Below are positions 51,411-64,000 of a stretch of DNA of 64,000 nt, in pieces. The position numbers and the translations under genes were made by a program. Origin of the DNA: Gyrodactylus bullatarudis (Eukaryota > Platyhelminthes > Monogenea > Gyrodactylidea > Gyrodactylidae); the NCBI GenBank assembly GCA_012064415.1, contig SSNU01000145.1:62001-126000 (forward strand), given 5' to 3'. How positions within the stretch are numbered: the stretch's first letter is position 1; each line of letters opens with the position of its first letter. The notes beneath the pieces are model-generated. The model ran no database searches and was not told the origin of the DNA. It was given only the letters and a program-made list of their open reading frames with translations.

Positions 51411-53872
51411 ACTTAAGGGATAATTACAAAAACAAATGGAATACATATTTTATATTTTACAAATGGATAGACTATTGCCAATTTGACAAGATATTTGAAT
51501 CATTCAGATTTTCAATAACACAATATTTGAAATCTCCGCTATACATGATCTTCATACAAGAAGAAGTGTTGAAAAATATTCTTACAAAATCATCTACATT
51601 GGCTTTTCACTGAATATTGAAGCAGCACAAATATGCTCGCACAGGTATCCTTCTATTTTGGGTTGGCTACAGGAACTATTGTTAGCAGTTAAATCAACAT
51701 TTTTTAATATTTTGCTTGAATTTTTTCCCACTCTAAAGATATTATCATCACCTGATGGGTTTAAATAGCTTGATAGAGTAATCGTGAAGAGCGATCTTAA
51801 CGTCAGCTACGCCTCGGGAAGAACAAGAATATAAAATACCAATATATTCTTTTAAATGAGGAATTTCCATTTGTTAATGAAAATAGGCAATGGTCTATCC
51901 ATTTGTTTTTGTTATTATCCCAAAATTTAATTGTGAGAAGGAGTTAGATTTCTTCTTTAGATAGTCGGGTAGCAATTTTCTAACTTTAATCGGTTGTTTT
52001 ATGATGTGGAAAGAATTTTTTCTGCAATAAAGATTTCTACATCATCTATTTTGAGATATAAAACCTTTTCAATCGTGTATTGTTAGAAAGAGAGAACAGG
52101 TTTCAGCAATTAATTTGCATTTTATCATCTAGCTAGTTAACGATTTACAATCGATAATCCTTTCATTTTTCTTCATGAAAGGATTCTAGATTTCATTCAG
52201 GGAGAACCCTGAAGATAGATCTATTGAACCTCTGAAAAAGTTCAACCTCCTCATAACCAAAGGTTTCTAATAATTTCTTTACTTCCCTGGAGCTATCCAA
52301 TTATTCTCTGTCTAAAAATCAGAAAATCTAGAGAATTGTTGCCGGTTCAATTTCAAAATAAAAAAAATTTAACAAGAACTTCAATTCTCAGATATGGACA
52401 AAAGGAAAACAAGCCTGTTCTTTTTTTGTCAACTCTTTTATCCTGATTTGAAAGAAAAAATTCCAAATATGCCAGAGGTAATTACTAGGGCCTCAAAAAT
52501 AGTAATAGATAAAATAAAAAATCTCATAAACTGAAGAATAAGAAGAAAATAGTCATTTGAAGAAAATTTAAGAGATTCTGAGTAAAAATCAGTAATTCAG
52601 AGTAAATTCTTGCAAAATTTAGGATTTTTTGTTAAATTTTAAATTCTATGGAATAATTTTTGACTTGCTATCAGCTTACATAGGGTTCTGAACCCATTAA
52701 ACCCTTTCAAACGAAAAGTCGTTTAACCAATAAAAATGATAGAATTCCAGAACTCTGATTAGTTAACAAAATATAATCCAATAGAATTTCAGTAACATGA
52801 AAAAATTTCGTTTTTCCTACTGGCTCTATCTGAATGGGTGCAAAGGGTTCGGAACGCTAAGCTTACACGATGAAATACTGCTAGCTCAGGAATCTCTAGT
52901 TAACCATTCATCAATAATTTTGGTTGGTCGTTTACTAGTTTTGTCTAGTTTACTGGTAAAGAATTTATTAGGGGGAACTGATCTTAACTTCAGCAGGCAG
53001 ATTTTTTCTTCAGATTATTGCAATTCAGTCAGTCTTTTGTCTAGAGTAAAAATAGACCAAATAGTACCTTTATGAGACACTAATTATTACAATTCAACTA
53101 AAGGAGGTGTATTTCTAGTTGGAAACTATTCCTGTGGAGGAAAGACGTAACGAAGAGAGTTTTTTAAAGGTACTTTTTAAGCAGCTATCTGGATTATGTT
53201 CTCAAAGAACTGGATTAGGCCAAAGATAAGAAATCGGAAATTGAAAAAATCTACCCCTAGCTAGCCTGTTTTTCTGAGCATAATGACCGTCTGAAAAAAA
53301 ACATAATTTAAATAATAATACAAGATAATCTTGGAAAAGCTTGGATTGATGTGAAGAAAACGAATGCTTGTTCAAATCATTTCGGAAATTCTATCATCTG
53401 AAGTGCCTTTTTTATATTCTTGCACGAGGATTGTCTAATCAATCAGAGATCAGTTATCGGAGATGATATCGAGCAGAAATTTCAAGGCAACAGTTTCTTC
53501 ATATCAATCAACTTTAAATTTCATGAATAAAGTGAAGTAAGAGTAGATTTTAGGAATTCAATTTTGGTAATTTTGAAATGCCCAACCGTAAAAGTAATTC
53601 AATGGTGTAAAATATTTCGAATCGGGTAAAAATTAATAAAAACATATTTCCAAATCCTGCAGTTTTATAGATGATCTGACTACTTACGAGTGAACTTTTT
53701 TATTCTATAGGTTACTGTTTGATTTTCATATTTTTTTATAACATAAATAAAGAATGCAACACCTTTTGAGGAAAAATATTTTTTTGATAAAATGAGAATT
53801 AAGAAATTTTTCTGTCTATACAGTTAATTACACACGTGATGGCTCACTGGATGAATATTAGGCTAGTTAATA
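51411..53872. other. Unassigned sequence
   Basis: Contains one hAT MITE end (TAGGGCCTCAAAAAT at 52485) without its partner. The frame at 52797-53075 has no recognisable domain. No gene supported. Confidence 0.45.
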
Positions 53873-54410
53873 TGAAGATGGGAATTGATGATTTTTTACA
53901 AAATTCTTATTTTTTTCATCAAGAAATCGAATTTGATCAAGATTTTTTGGAATCAAGACCATGAGGCCCTCTTTCACGGTACGGAGAAAAAATTAAAAAA
54001 AAAATCAATTTTTAAGAAAAATACGTCAAATTTTAAATCTTGAAGTAGCGCCAAATTCCCATTTTTTTGAACTTTGAGTTGAAAATTTTTGTTGGTTTCC
54101 ATGTGAGAGAGTGATCAAAAGTTGATTCTTAGGATCACGATTAGTCAAAGAAATTAAATATGCTGAATCTGGTTTTAAATCGTGTCAAAATCAAATTTTG
54201 ATTTTTTCATCATTTTCCCTACTTGAAAGTCGATGAAAGATCCTTGAAATCAACTTTTGATCACTCTCTCACATGGAAACCAACAAAAATTTTCAACTCA
54301 AAGAGGGCCTCATGATCTAGATCCCAAAAAATCTTGATCAAATTCGATTTCTTGATGAAAAAAATAAGAATTTTGTAAAAATCATAAATTCCCATCTTCA
54401 TATTAACTAG
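53873..54410. repeat. Foldback family A, full shorter copy (538 bp)
   Basis: Ends CTAGTTAATATGAAGATGGG and CCCATCTTCATATTAACTAG are exact inverses, and the halves mirror each other (AAGAAATCGAATTTGATCAA with TTGATCAAATTCGATTTCTT). Confidence 0.8.
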
Positions 54411-55104
54411 CTTTATTTCCTACAAAAATTATATTGATACCTCTCTGCTCCTCTTCAGGTGACCAATAATATGCATGAAAACCAACAACCAATAGGTTTC
54501 GAGTAACCCATTTTTCCCTTTAAAGATAGGTTTTGCAAATTATCGATTTTAAGCCAAGGGGAATTTCTGATCAAGCTTAAAATAGACGCTTCTTATGATA
54601 TATAGAACGTAAGGTCTCAAAATTTACACGTTTTTTCACGTAGTAGTCAAAGAATTCATTGACAAACGAGCTTCCTATTTCATTCTTAAGGGAATTGAAA
54701 AATCAAACTTTTTCTGTTGAATGTAAGAGGATTGAAACTTTGGGTTTATTATGTCACTGTGTAAGGAACATGATCGAATGAAAACTCAATCAAATTCTAT
54801 TTCAATCGTCTACATTTCTAGTCCAAAAATTTTCGAAAAAGAAAATCCAAAGCCATACTCAAAGCCATTATTTTTTTTAATTTTTCTCTGTCACTCTAAA
54901 ATTTTTGTCACACCTGTTGTCTGACAAGAAAACATGATACTAATTTTATTCATCTAAAATAGTTGAACGACTTCTCGCGAGTTATCACCGTTGAAAGGGT
55001 GCACTTCAATGGACTGATGGTTTTATTTAGACTAAAATTATTCTTTAATTGACAACCTGTTACATCACCAACACCCATTTTAAAGTTGAAGAAGAATTTC
55101 GTTC

Positions 55105-55924
55105 AAAGTTCATTCAGATATCTCTAGGGCAAGATGTGGACTTCTCTGCATCAAATCTTAGATGTCAAACTAACTAGGGAGGTGGACTGGACAATTCTAA
55201 GAAATATCTACAAGAAGAAGACTGATAATGGAAATATCTCCATTTTGCCAGTTTCAGTCCTCTATCTCACAAAGTTGGCTTATTAATTGGTCTAGGAAAG
55301 AGGATAAGAAGAATTGCTAGTCCAGAGGAATGGCCAAAAGAAATAGAAGAGTCAAAATTACGTCATTCTACGTTTAAATGAGAATGGTTATCCCAACAGA
55401 TTTGTAGACAAATTCATCAATATGATGATGTAGATGAAAGGGTCGACAGAGATGAAGGAGAGAAGACAACCATCTTCATGAAACTTAATTTTAAAGGTGA
55501 TGGTTTCAGTAATGATGTAAGGAGACGACTGGTTAATCTTTTTGATCAACATTATGATAATAAACAATTTAAAACCCAGAGATTATTCAGTTTGATTCAT
55601 AAGGATTTACTAAAACCTGAAGAAAAGATTCTTTTAATTTACGAATTCCAATGTGACTGTGGAGCTTCCTATATCAGACGTATTATTAGGAAATTGTCAA
55701 CTAGGTCAAATGATCATCTAAAGAAGGATACAGCAGTGACAAGACATATCAAACAGGAAAATCATGAGGCTTCGATTTCTAATTTCTCAGTTTTGTATAA
55801 AAATGCGGATGATGACAGCACGAATTTGTGGGTGAAGAAAAATTTTTCCATCAACCACTTCAAGCCAAATCTGTGTGTTCAGAAAAACTACTCTTATAAC
55901 CTTCAATTACCCTGGCCTATGTGA
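55105..55924 (+). pseudogene. Penelope-like element: end of RT region plus GIY-YIG endonuclease
   Basis: 55130-55330 reads DVKLTREVDW and SFSPLSHKVGLLIGL, like the segment after the reverse transcriptase fingers in Penelope-like elements. A frame shift near 55370 leads to LRLNENGYPNRFVDKF, and 55478-55924 is an open 148-codon endonuclease part with YEFQCDCGASYIRR, TRHIKQENHEASISNFS, NHFKPNLCVQKNYSYNLQLP and TGA. The block CGASYIRR has Arg where the other copy has YIGK. It is a truncated, inactive copy and the most complete of four. Confidence 0.8.
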
Positions 55925-58534
55925 GCTTTTTCAACTTCTATTCACTGTTGCTAATTATAATTATTGGTGTTTTTTTAGCTCACATTATGTTCTTATATTT
56001 TTCTTTACTCTTCAATGAATTTAAAACACTTTGAGCATCGAATCTGATAAATATAATTATAATCAAGAAGTATTAAAAAACCTAGATAAATACTAATCTT
56101 GTCCTTGTTCTGTTTATCTCATACTCAGAATTTAAATCGGCAAAGCATGGCGAAAAGACATGGAAATATCCCAAAGATTTTTTTTCGTTAAAAGGAAAAT
56201 TATATTTAAATGTATAAATGTGTAGAGATAGCATGAAATATAAAAATAAAATCTGGTTTGGTTTAAATTGATATAATAAAATCTGAGTTCATGGAGCAAA
56301 TATAAAAATAGAAAATAAACAAATAAGCCTTTCGAGTAAATTCCCTGATCATTTTGGGAACCTTAATGTTGATAGGAGTAAAGAAGACTCTTAGAATAGT
56401 CTAATTTAGATCTTATATGTGACATAGCAATTACATTCAGATATTTTGTATTTATTTCAACAATTCAATTAGCTTCACCCTCAAGTTTTCATCGTATGTT
56501 TCTAGCTTTAGACAGAAATAGTTTATCCATAAGACTTTTATCACTTATACTCGATTGAAAATGCCATAAGAAAAATATATTTTAGCTTTTCATCCTGTTA
56601 ATTTCAGCACAAAGTTAATGTTTCGATTGTAACCAGTTCATAAGCCTAATTGACATGAAGACGAGCCTAATTACAAAAAACTCAATATTTTTCTCCGGAA
56701 AGTCAGGAAAAAATTCGTTTTTCGAACTTCATCATAAAATGAGCAGATAAGTAGTGGAAATTAAGAAAAATTATGTCTAATGCTCATCTCGAATATCAGT
56801 ACTTAACTGCTTCAAATCTTTGAAATCGATAGAAATTTTGGATTCGAAAGTTGAAAAAGTTCCACAACTTATAGGCTCATTTTATGATGAAGTTCGAAAA
56901 ACGAATTTTTTCCTGACTTTCCGGAAAAAAGTATTGAGTTTTTTGTAAAAAAAGTAAATTCTCGTCTTCATGTCAATCAGGTTTATATAGCAATTTATGA
57001 ATCAGTTGTTTTATAAATCATTAAAATTTTCCTGGAAATCGATAATTTGCAAAATCAAAGAAGCAAAAATGGAATGAGTGCTTTGTTACTTCCCTTTTGA
57101 GCCGAGGAAAGAGTTTAGAAGATCAAATTTTTGAAATTTAAATATAAAAAGTGCACTTTTTTTTCAAATAAAAAAGTTAAAACGCGCTCCATTGTTTTGT
57201 ACATTAACCCTAGGTTTTAGTTCTAATTTTATATTTTTTTTTATTCTGAATTAGCATAAATTTATTCTTTAAGATAACGAAAATTCATGGTAATTGATAA
57301 ATAAGAGATAGACGAGGCATTGTAAAATATGCTAATTTCAATTCTTTTTTCTTTTGTAAGCGTCTACTCCTACCCCCTCCCCCTTAATTGGTACACAAGC
57401 TAACACGTAGTGACAAGAGCAATAACCAATTAAAGTCTTCTCAAAAAGTCTACAACCAAAGTAATGGAAAAGTTATCTTTCTCTGTGTGACAACAGATTA
57501 AAGAGTACTTCCAAGAGTTTGATTGACCAGAAGAAGCTTCTTCTAGAATACGATTAAAAACGATAATTCTTGATAAAGTTTTTTAATGTTCATTTAAAAT
57601 TTAACTGATTCTCAGCATGTCAAGATCAGAGAATAAAAGTAACCACATTCAAATAGTATTATAACAAACCTTTTGAGTGTCATTTTGAGAGAATACTAGA
57701 TAAATGTTTTCATTATCAAAAAATACAGCTATTCTCGATGAATTTGGGAATCTACGATTTTTACAAAAGTAAGAAAAAATGAGATTTATGTTAAAATCAT
57801 AGATTCCCAACTTTATGTAATACAGTTTTTTTCTTCTTTTAAGAGACGGATGAAATTCTCATGCAATAATAATGACCAAAAAATAGATGGAACTGAACTA
57901 ACCAAAACTTTTAAATTAAAGATAAATGGAATCTCATCCAAGCGTAAGAATAAATTAATTTTGATTATACCAAGAGAGACATTTGATTTGAGCACTATAC
58001 TTTTCCTCATAAGGAATATTTTAACTTGAAAAAGTGTGTTCAAAATATATCCACCTAGTTACAGTCATTTTAATGCGAAGTTAGTGGACAGATTCCCAAG
58101 ATAAGAATGATTGAAGGTGTAATTATCAAATGAGTTTCTCAAAATTAGTGTACATTTTCTCGAATTTAGCGGACAGTTTTTCGAAATTTGTAAAGAAGCC
58201 TAACGTCATTAGTGGAATCCTTTTTTACAAGCTATTTTTGTAATAAATAGATAATTTATAATAACGAAAATTGCAGCCTTCAATGGTTCTTTTCTCAAAC
58301 ATTTCAGTTTACTCTCATGATATGAAGTAAAATCTTTTTTTTCCATTCTAGCCATAGGAATTTCAGCATTATTTTATGAAATCAAACTAATCCTTTTCCT
58401 TTTGTTAAAACTTTTAAAGTAAACTATGTAAGTACTGATATTTGAGTAAGTTCAGAAGTCGAGAAAAAGGTTGTTTCATTAACTTACACAACTTTTTAAA
58501 ATCAAAAAATAAAAGTCGATTTTGTGAGCCTATA
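55925..58534. other. Penelope trailing sequence, foldback copy and unassigned DNA
   Basis: Includes a family B copy at 56640-56995 (ends CCTAATTGACATGAAGACGA and TCTTCATGTCAATCAGG) and a small foldback at 57724-57830 (GGGAATCTACGATTTTTAC against AAAATCATAGATTCCCAAC), otherwise nothing recognised. Confidence 0.5.
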
Positions 58535-58755
58535 GACGCCCAAACTACCCAATCGATTATAATGAAATTTTAACCAGTGGTAGATAACCCCACGGACCAT
58601 GTTCGTAGCGAAAAAAATCTTTAAATTTGTCTTCAGTTGAGCCGTGTTCTCGATCAGAACCGAAAAAGTGTCTCACCAATCAGATGGCACCGTTTTTGTT
58701 AACACGTAAGCTTGCTTCTCATTGGTCCAATTTTAGTGTATTTTTCCTCTTCATA
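58535..58755 (+). mobile_element. Truncated copy of the Helitron-like family
   Basis: Matches the body of 7932-8339 (CAAACTACCCAATCGATTAT, CCACGGACCATGTTCGTAG, CTTCTCATTGGTCCAATTTT) but lacks the CTAG 3' end. Confidence 0.7.
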
Positions 58756-59139
58756 GCTAGTTTTCTTTAATTCCATTGAAAAGTTTATTGTTCTTCGGCC
58801 TTGTGTGAAGATTATAGCTTTTCGAATTCAAGTCTTATTCTTGAAAAAATTTAATTTTTGGTTCAACAGAAAATTCAATTTAGGGGATATTTTTGCATCA
58901 ACCAATGAGAAACAACCGAAATTCCTGAATGCTACACATTTCCTATCAAGTCCTATACTTTCCTCTTGTGCTCTGTATTTTTTACCGAGCTTATGCACCC
59001 TTTTGATCGATATTTAATTCCTAAGAGTCTCTGGACCCTGTATAACTCTAGTAACTGATTTACTTTCTATAGTCTGTAAAATATTAAATGAAATATTCAA
59101 AAGTATAAACTAGCAGACCTTGTTCTAACACTACTTGTA

Positions 59140-59500
59140 TATATGTTACCGTTAATCCTGTTACTATTGATAATTATCCGTTATAACGGAATGGTTTGTA
59201 AAACTTGTTACTCGGTAACAAGATTAACATCCAAGTTAGTGGACAAACGCGTCTACATCTGCCAATGTGAGTTGAATATTATTTGACTCTCTTATGGAAT
59301 TGACACTTGCTTATCCGAATTTCTAACATCTAGGTGTGAGAAGACAATCTCCATCAAGTTAGAGTTCATATGACCAGTGACCACGCTTTGCTAGTAGGTT
59401 AATTGTCTAAAAAGATTAACTGAAATCTTAAGACTACCTGATAGTAGCAATATTAATTCAGTCAGCCAAACTTATTACTGAGTAGCAAGATCAAAGATAG
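59140..59500. repeat. Ginger-derived and SINE-derived fragments
   Basis: ATATATGTTACCGTTAATCC at about 59138 and AACGGAATGGTTTGTAAAAC match the Ginger end. 59221-59340 carries AAACGCGTCTACAT and GTGAGTTGAAT as in the 51-kb SINE copy. 59400-59490 repeats inner Ginger end sequence (CAGTCAGCCAAACTTATTA). Confidence 0.55.
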
Positions 59501-59879
59501 TCTTTGTAATCTATTTAAATATCTTTATCAGACTTTGGTCCTGAATCCAAGGCTTCAAATAATACCTATAACTGCTAACTAGTGGGAGTTGTGACTCCAA
59601 AATCACATGAAATCGAATTATTATTAAAGCAAAACTATACTTTTATAGCTTCATGTTAGGAGATTTCCCCTTTCATCTGATTGTAAATTTTAGTTTTTTA
59701 CGAAAGATTTGAATAATACCAGTTTTTAAATTAAATACATAGCTTATTTTATTATTCCAAATAGAGTTGTAGGATATATATATCAATACAAAGCTTATTT
59801 TATGATCAGTGATCACCTATGGAAAAAAACATTATGTCGATGTAAGTGTAATCTTGATTCTTTTCCAAATTCAAACATT

Positions 59880-60155
59880 CAAATTAGGGTAATACAGAAT
59901 TTTATTTTTCCCAAACAAAGTTCCATGCATTGATCAAATATTGATGTTTTAAAATCACAATGAATAGTTTTCATGTTCATCTTTCAACATGTGAAAAAAG
60001 ACTCAATTTTTACTATATAAGCATTCAAAATGTTGCAAAAAGTCCTTTCTCGTAGTGAAATTCATTGAATAAATCTTGGTGCTCGTTCAAAAATTGTCAC
60101 TTTTAAACTCGAAAACGCATGGTTTAATTGGAAAAAAAGGCTTAGTTTTCGATAA
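59880..60155 (-). repeat. Dispersed repeat, inverted relative to 3525-3855
   Basis: The shared blocks are listed under 3525-3855, in the opposite orientation. Confidence 0.6.
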
Positions 60156-61191
60156 TATTAAAAATAAGGCTCTAATTCAAATATATTTTCAAGCTTATCT
60201 TAACGGTTAAATGTCTCAAGATGTTTAGGCAGTTCTCAAATCCCTAGGAAAAGGTTTGATCCAAGAGAAATGTTACAAAACCATATCCAGAATCATTAGT
60301 TATCGAAACATCATTATATATGTAGTCATTTGAGAATAATCGAAAAAGTGTTTTTTTTAAATCTATCCCTAGTGTATAATCTGTACAGTGTATCATTTAT
60401 TATTCAATTATCGTAGGATGACAGTAAAGTTGTTTATAATTTAATCAACTACCATTTTGCATTATGTATGAAATTCCATTAGTTTTGATAGGAAAATAGG
60501 CCTACGTATCTCGGGAACGATATAATTTGAAATTCATCTCATCACTATCGGGAAGGGTAAATTTAAATAATTTACTTCACTGATTTTGATCCTGACACTA
60601 CTTTCAACGAAAAATCATTAATTTTCTCTTCTTATCATGATGAAGGTTCCATTAACTAGGATGAATTTGATTGGATAATCCCTTTTATTCCAATTGAATT
60701 TAGTTTTTATCAAAGAAACATTGAATAGAAAAGGTTTCCGAAAAATTTTCAATCTGACAGAAATATGGCGAAATATAATATGTACCTATATCAGAGATTT
60801 GTAGCAATTAAATGCTGATTATGAGGAGGAAAAGTTTCCTGATAACCGAAGAATTTTGCTACTTTTTTCCTATGAAAACATGAAACCCTTTCTTTCGAAC
60901 AGGTTCCCCCTTCATATCATATATTTCAGATAAGATTCTTAATAATACTCATTGGTATAATAATATAATATTTTTCGAGAAATATGCTTTCGGAATTTCT
61001 GCCCTAATTATCCCTAAAATTTCAAAGTTGAGAAAATAAAATTTTTGTTTTTTTTTCAAAACATCTCTCAGATGTTTCTTTTCTTATAAGAATAATTATT
61101 AATACAAAACCTCGTTGGACTCTATCATCGTGGAATTCAAAAGATAACTTTATTCCTACTTTCCGGGGAAAAGGCCAGAGTTTTTGGCTAA
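60156..61191. other. Unassigned sequence
   Basis: No gene or recognisable element. Confidence 0.45.
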
Positions 61192-61305
61192 TTTATAGGA
61201 CATTTGCCCCCTCTTGTTTTCAGTAATTTTTCTGAATGACAAAGAGACCAAGGGCTTCTTAACATCGATGAAAGGAAAACGAATCCCTTGCGGAGAGTTT
61301 TCATG
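61192..61305 (-). mobile_element. Truncated hAT-type MITE (same family as 2355-2533)
   Basis: Begins TAGGACATTTGCCCCCTCTT and follows the inverse of the right half of the 2355 element (CAGTAATTTTTCTGAATGAC, GTTTTCATGTCA). The other end is missing. Confidence 0.7.
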
Positions 61306-61714
61306 TCAATTAGCTATAATCCCAACACCAGCAGGAATCGTCATTGTTTCAATTTGAAGAAAAAAGTCATTCTAAAGAAAGTCTTATCTGCAGACTTTAA
61401 TGAAGGATTTAAGTTAAAGAGAAAGGGATAAAAGGATTAGCTATGAATGTAAGGAAATGGTGTTGCAGGAAATTTTTCTTCCTCAAAAAAAGAAGTGGCA
61501 TTAGTTTTGTTTCCTTTCAAAACGTGGCCAAAAAAGAGCTATGGTATAAAATGAAGATTTATAGTTTAAAAAGATCTCGATTTTAGTCATTCGATGAATT
61601 TAAGTAAGTAATTTCTGAGTAAGATCTTATCAGAATAGAATAGGTTCGTTCCGATTGTCAAAAATGAGCAAATCTAAACAAAATAACCAGTTTTTGTTAT
61701 TTTAAACTTATTAT

Positions 61715-62190
61715 CTAAACCTAATTGACATGAAGATGAGAGTTTACTATTTTTACAATAAAAATCAAAATGGAATGAGCTAATAAGTTGTTCATATTCA
61801 AAAATAAAATCCGAAAAAAATTCAATCTGACTGAAAATTAGGCCAATTTTCGGATTTCGAAAATACACCAAATTTCCACTTTCTCAACTTTTGTACTCAA
61901 AACTTCTATCGATTTCAGAGATTTAAAGCAGTTAAGTATTGATATTTGGCTTCATTATCAGACGAAGAATTCGAATTCACCTGCAGAAGTTCACAGAAAA
62001 TCGTCATAACTGCGGGAAAACGAACCATTTGAATTTTTCGATTATCACGAAGACAAATTATCCAAAACTTTTTCCCAGAAATAGTAAGATCTTCGCCATC
62101 TCTCTGGCCAAATTCGAATTCTTCGTCTAATCTTGATCCCAAATATCAGTGCTCAACTGCTTCGAATCAACGAAATCGATAAAAAATTTC
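61715..62190. repeat. Foldback family B copy lacking its right end
   Basis: Starts CCTAATTGACATGAAGATGAG, with ACCAAATTTCCACTTTCTCA and the inverse CTGCTTCGAATCAACGAAAT block. Frames on both strands here are mirror products of the repeat. Confidence 0.65.
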
Positions 62191-62424
62191 GGGATCCACT
62201 CTATTGCTCTATGAATAATTTTTAAATAGAAATAAAAGATATATTGACACCAAATTCAAATTTTTTAAAGGATCATAAGTGATATCACTTTAAAAATTGT
62301 AAGAATTTAATGAAAATAACAATTTACAAATATGAAAGAAATAGTAAAAGTTTTAGAATTAAGAATAAATGCAAGCTGAAAAAACACCAAAACTCTCCAT
62401 TAAAAAAAAGAAAAGTGAAAAAGC

Positions 62425-62590
62425 TCACATAGGCCAGGGTAGTTGAAGATTATAGGAATAGTTTTTCTGAACACATAGATTGGGTTTGTATTGATTGATA
62501 AAGAATTTCTCCTTTACACATACATCTATGCTGTCATCCCGTAGATTTTTGTATAAAACGGAAAAATTCGAAATTGAAGCTGGGAGGTTT
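62425..62590 (-). pseudogene. Penelope-like endonuclease 3' end, inverted copy
   Basis: The minus strand reads the same tail (CTTCAACTACCCTGGCCTATG then TGA at 62425-62427) with broken frames upstream. Confidence 0.65.
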
Positions 62591-62599
62591 TTCTGCTTA

Positions 62600-64000
62600 T
62601 TAATAATCAGTCGAGTTCACTGTTGAAATTCAGTCTAAAGGGTAGTAGAATTTGAAAATAATTCTTACACATTTTTCAGTTATCTTCCCTCTAATTTCTT
62701 GTCCTATTTCCAGCTCATGAAAAATTATTAAAAATTATCTAAAACAGATAAAAACAGTTCCTTCTTTTATTTTAAGTATGCCATGTTAATAAAGATGGGG
62801 GTGTTATTCATTTTTTTATCTATACTCTATTTTTGATTATACAGTAGTCATAAAATATTTATTGATGATGCTAAGAATTTCATCTGGCGCCAAAAACATC
62901 AGGCATTCCATTCTTGTATCTGGTTAAAAATGAAGGATACAGATCTAAAATATTCATCATTCGGAAAATTCTATTTTATCATTTGTTCCAAAAATTATTA
63001 CAACTTTTTTAGTAAAAGTAGATCTAATTGGAATATAAGCAACCTATTGCAAAGGCCTCTTGCAGAAGTTTCGGTACTGAGATAGTCAAGAACCTTCTTC
63101 AGTGGATGAGACGCTTGTAGCATGAACTCTCTTCAATTTTATCTAAAAATCTTTGTACGGAAGTGGCTTTTGAAAAAAGTGACTTTTATATATATTGAGT
63201 ATATTGAATCAAAACTGATAACGTTCATTTTCTGATATCTAGTTACAATCATCTATAGTTTACTAAGGTTCACAAAGATTCTTATAATTTCCGAATCCCT
63301 ATGATTTAATTTCAAGTATAAACAAAACATGATTATAAAATATTTGTTCATATTTGTTTTATTTTACAGAATTTTTTTCGAGTAAACATTTCTAACGTCT
63401 AAGCATGCATTATGCTTCACTAATTTTTGATCTATTATTACCAAAGCTGGATGAACGATAAATAGGTCCAGCAGAGGCGGTTCTTGCGAAGAAGAAGGTA
63501 TTAAATCACTTTTAGACCTGAGGTAAATTCAATCAATTTTAATTTTAATTATCTTTTCAGTACAAATAAAACACTTCACAAGATTATTGATAATTTTATT
63601 TTCGGTACCCTTTCGGATTTTTTCACACGGATCCGAATTATCTGAGGAACTCTGCAGGTTTACGCCAAAATATCTATTTTTCAAACTTGGCTTCATCCAC
63701 CCTTTCGTTAGGTTAATTCTACACCCCTCTTTAGTAAAAAAAACAAGAATATCAAAGACTTTATCTTGAGTTTTGATTGAATCATGCTGTATTCCTCTTA
63801 ATCCTACTGACTCTACTAAAAGGTAAATTAACCAAAGAGACACGAAAATTTACTTTACTCCTTTAAAGACTGGTCAATCAATTCAGCTGGGAATTGAAAG
63901 GAATCTGTAAATCGATATTTGCACTTTTTTCTTTTATTTATTTAAGATAAACAACACACTTGAGGTTTTTGTCATTTTCAAACACTCAAATGCCTGGTAA
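62600..64000. other. Unassigned right end
   Basis: No gene supported. A minus-strand frame at 63529-63843 follows a fair acceptor (TTACCTTTTAG at about 63822-63832) and could be part of an exon, but has no recognisable domain. Confidence 0.4.

Noticed and set aside
63529..63843. 104-codon minus-strand frame at the right end
   Set aside because: A fair acceptor precedes it, but there is no domain, no donor and no partner exon in view, so it is not called a gene.

Overview
This is AT-rich nuclear DNA of an invertebrate metazoan. It has GT-AG introns, replication-type histone H4 genes with the animal 3' stem-loop, a 25-kb multi-exon cGMP-dependent protein kinase, and dense DNA transposons, SINEs and Penelope-like retroelements. 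Nothing bacterial or viral is seen. The species cannot be fixed from sequence alone; a small arthropod such as a copepod would fit but is a guess.

Layout. 1-867 is the nearly complete 3' part of an omega-amidase/NIT2-type nitrilase gene. 1782-8648 is an unrecognised signal-peptide plus single-transmembrane protein whose large intron holds a piggyBac relic, a hAT-type MITE and a Helitron-like element. 11067-11854 (minus) is a neuronal calcium sensor EF-hand protein. It is head-to-head, 109 bp apart, with an ITPase gene (11964-12551, plus). 13153-16206 holds three identical H4 genes: a 795-bp perfect inverted duplication plus a further 727-bp copy joined across a single N, so copy number is doubtful. 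16508-16735 may encode a small secreted peptide. 16997-18629 is a pogo/Tigger transposon with arms of about 312 bp and a broken transposase.

19755-45174 (minus) is a PKG (foraging-like) gene. Eleven coding exons with mutually compatible phases were rebuilt by eye and give 787 visible residues: coiled coil, GISAEP autoinhibitory segment, two cGMP-binding domains, AGC kinase and PKG tail. Its introns hold most of the mobile DNA. These include a 2.57-kb Ginger-type transposon with a 4-bp TATA duplication, a hAT transposase fragment, a 107-bp-arm palindrome, piggyBac and Ginger MITEs, large foldback repeats, a LINE fragment, and tRNA-headed SINE copies, one of which carries a hammerhead-ribozyme-like fold.

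45.2-64 kb is upstream of the PKG exons. I see no convincing gene there, only Penelope-like GIY-YIG fragments, foldback repeats and other repeat copies. Upstream PKG exons could lie there unseen. The most interesting signals are the hammerhead-like fold in the SINE, the possible hammerhead relic behind the Penelope endonuclease, and the Ginger element.
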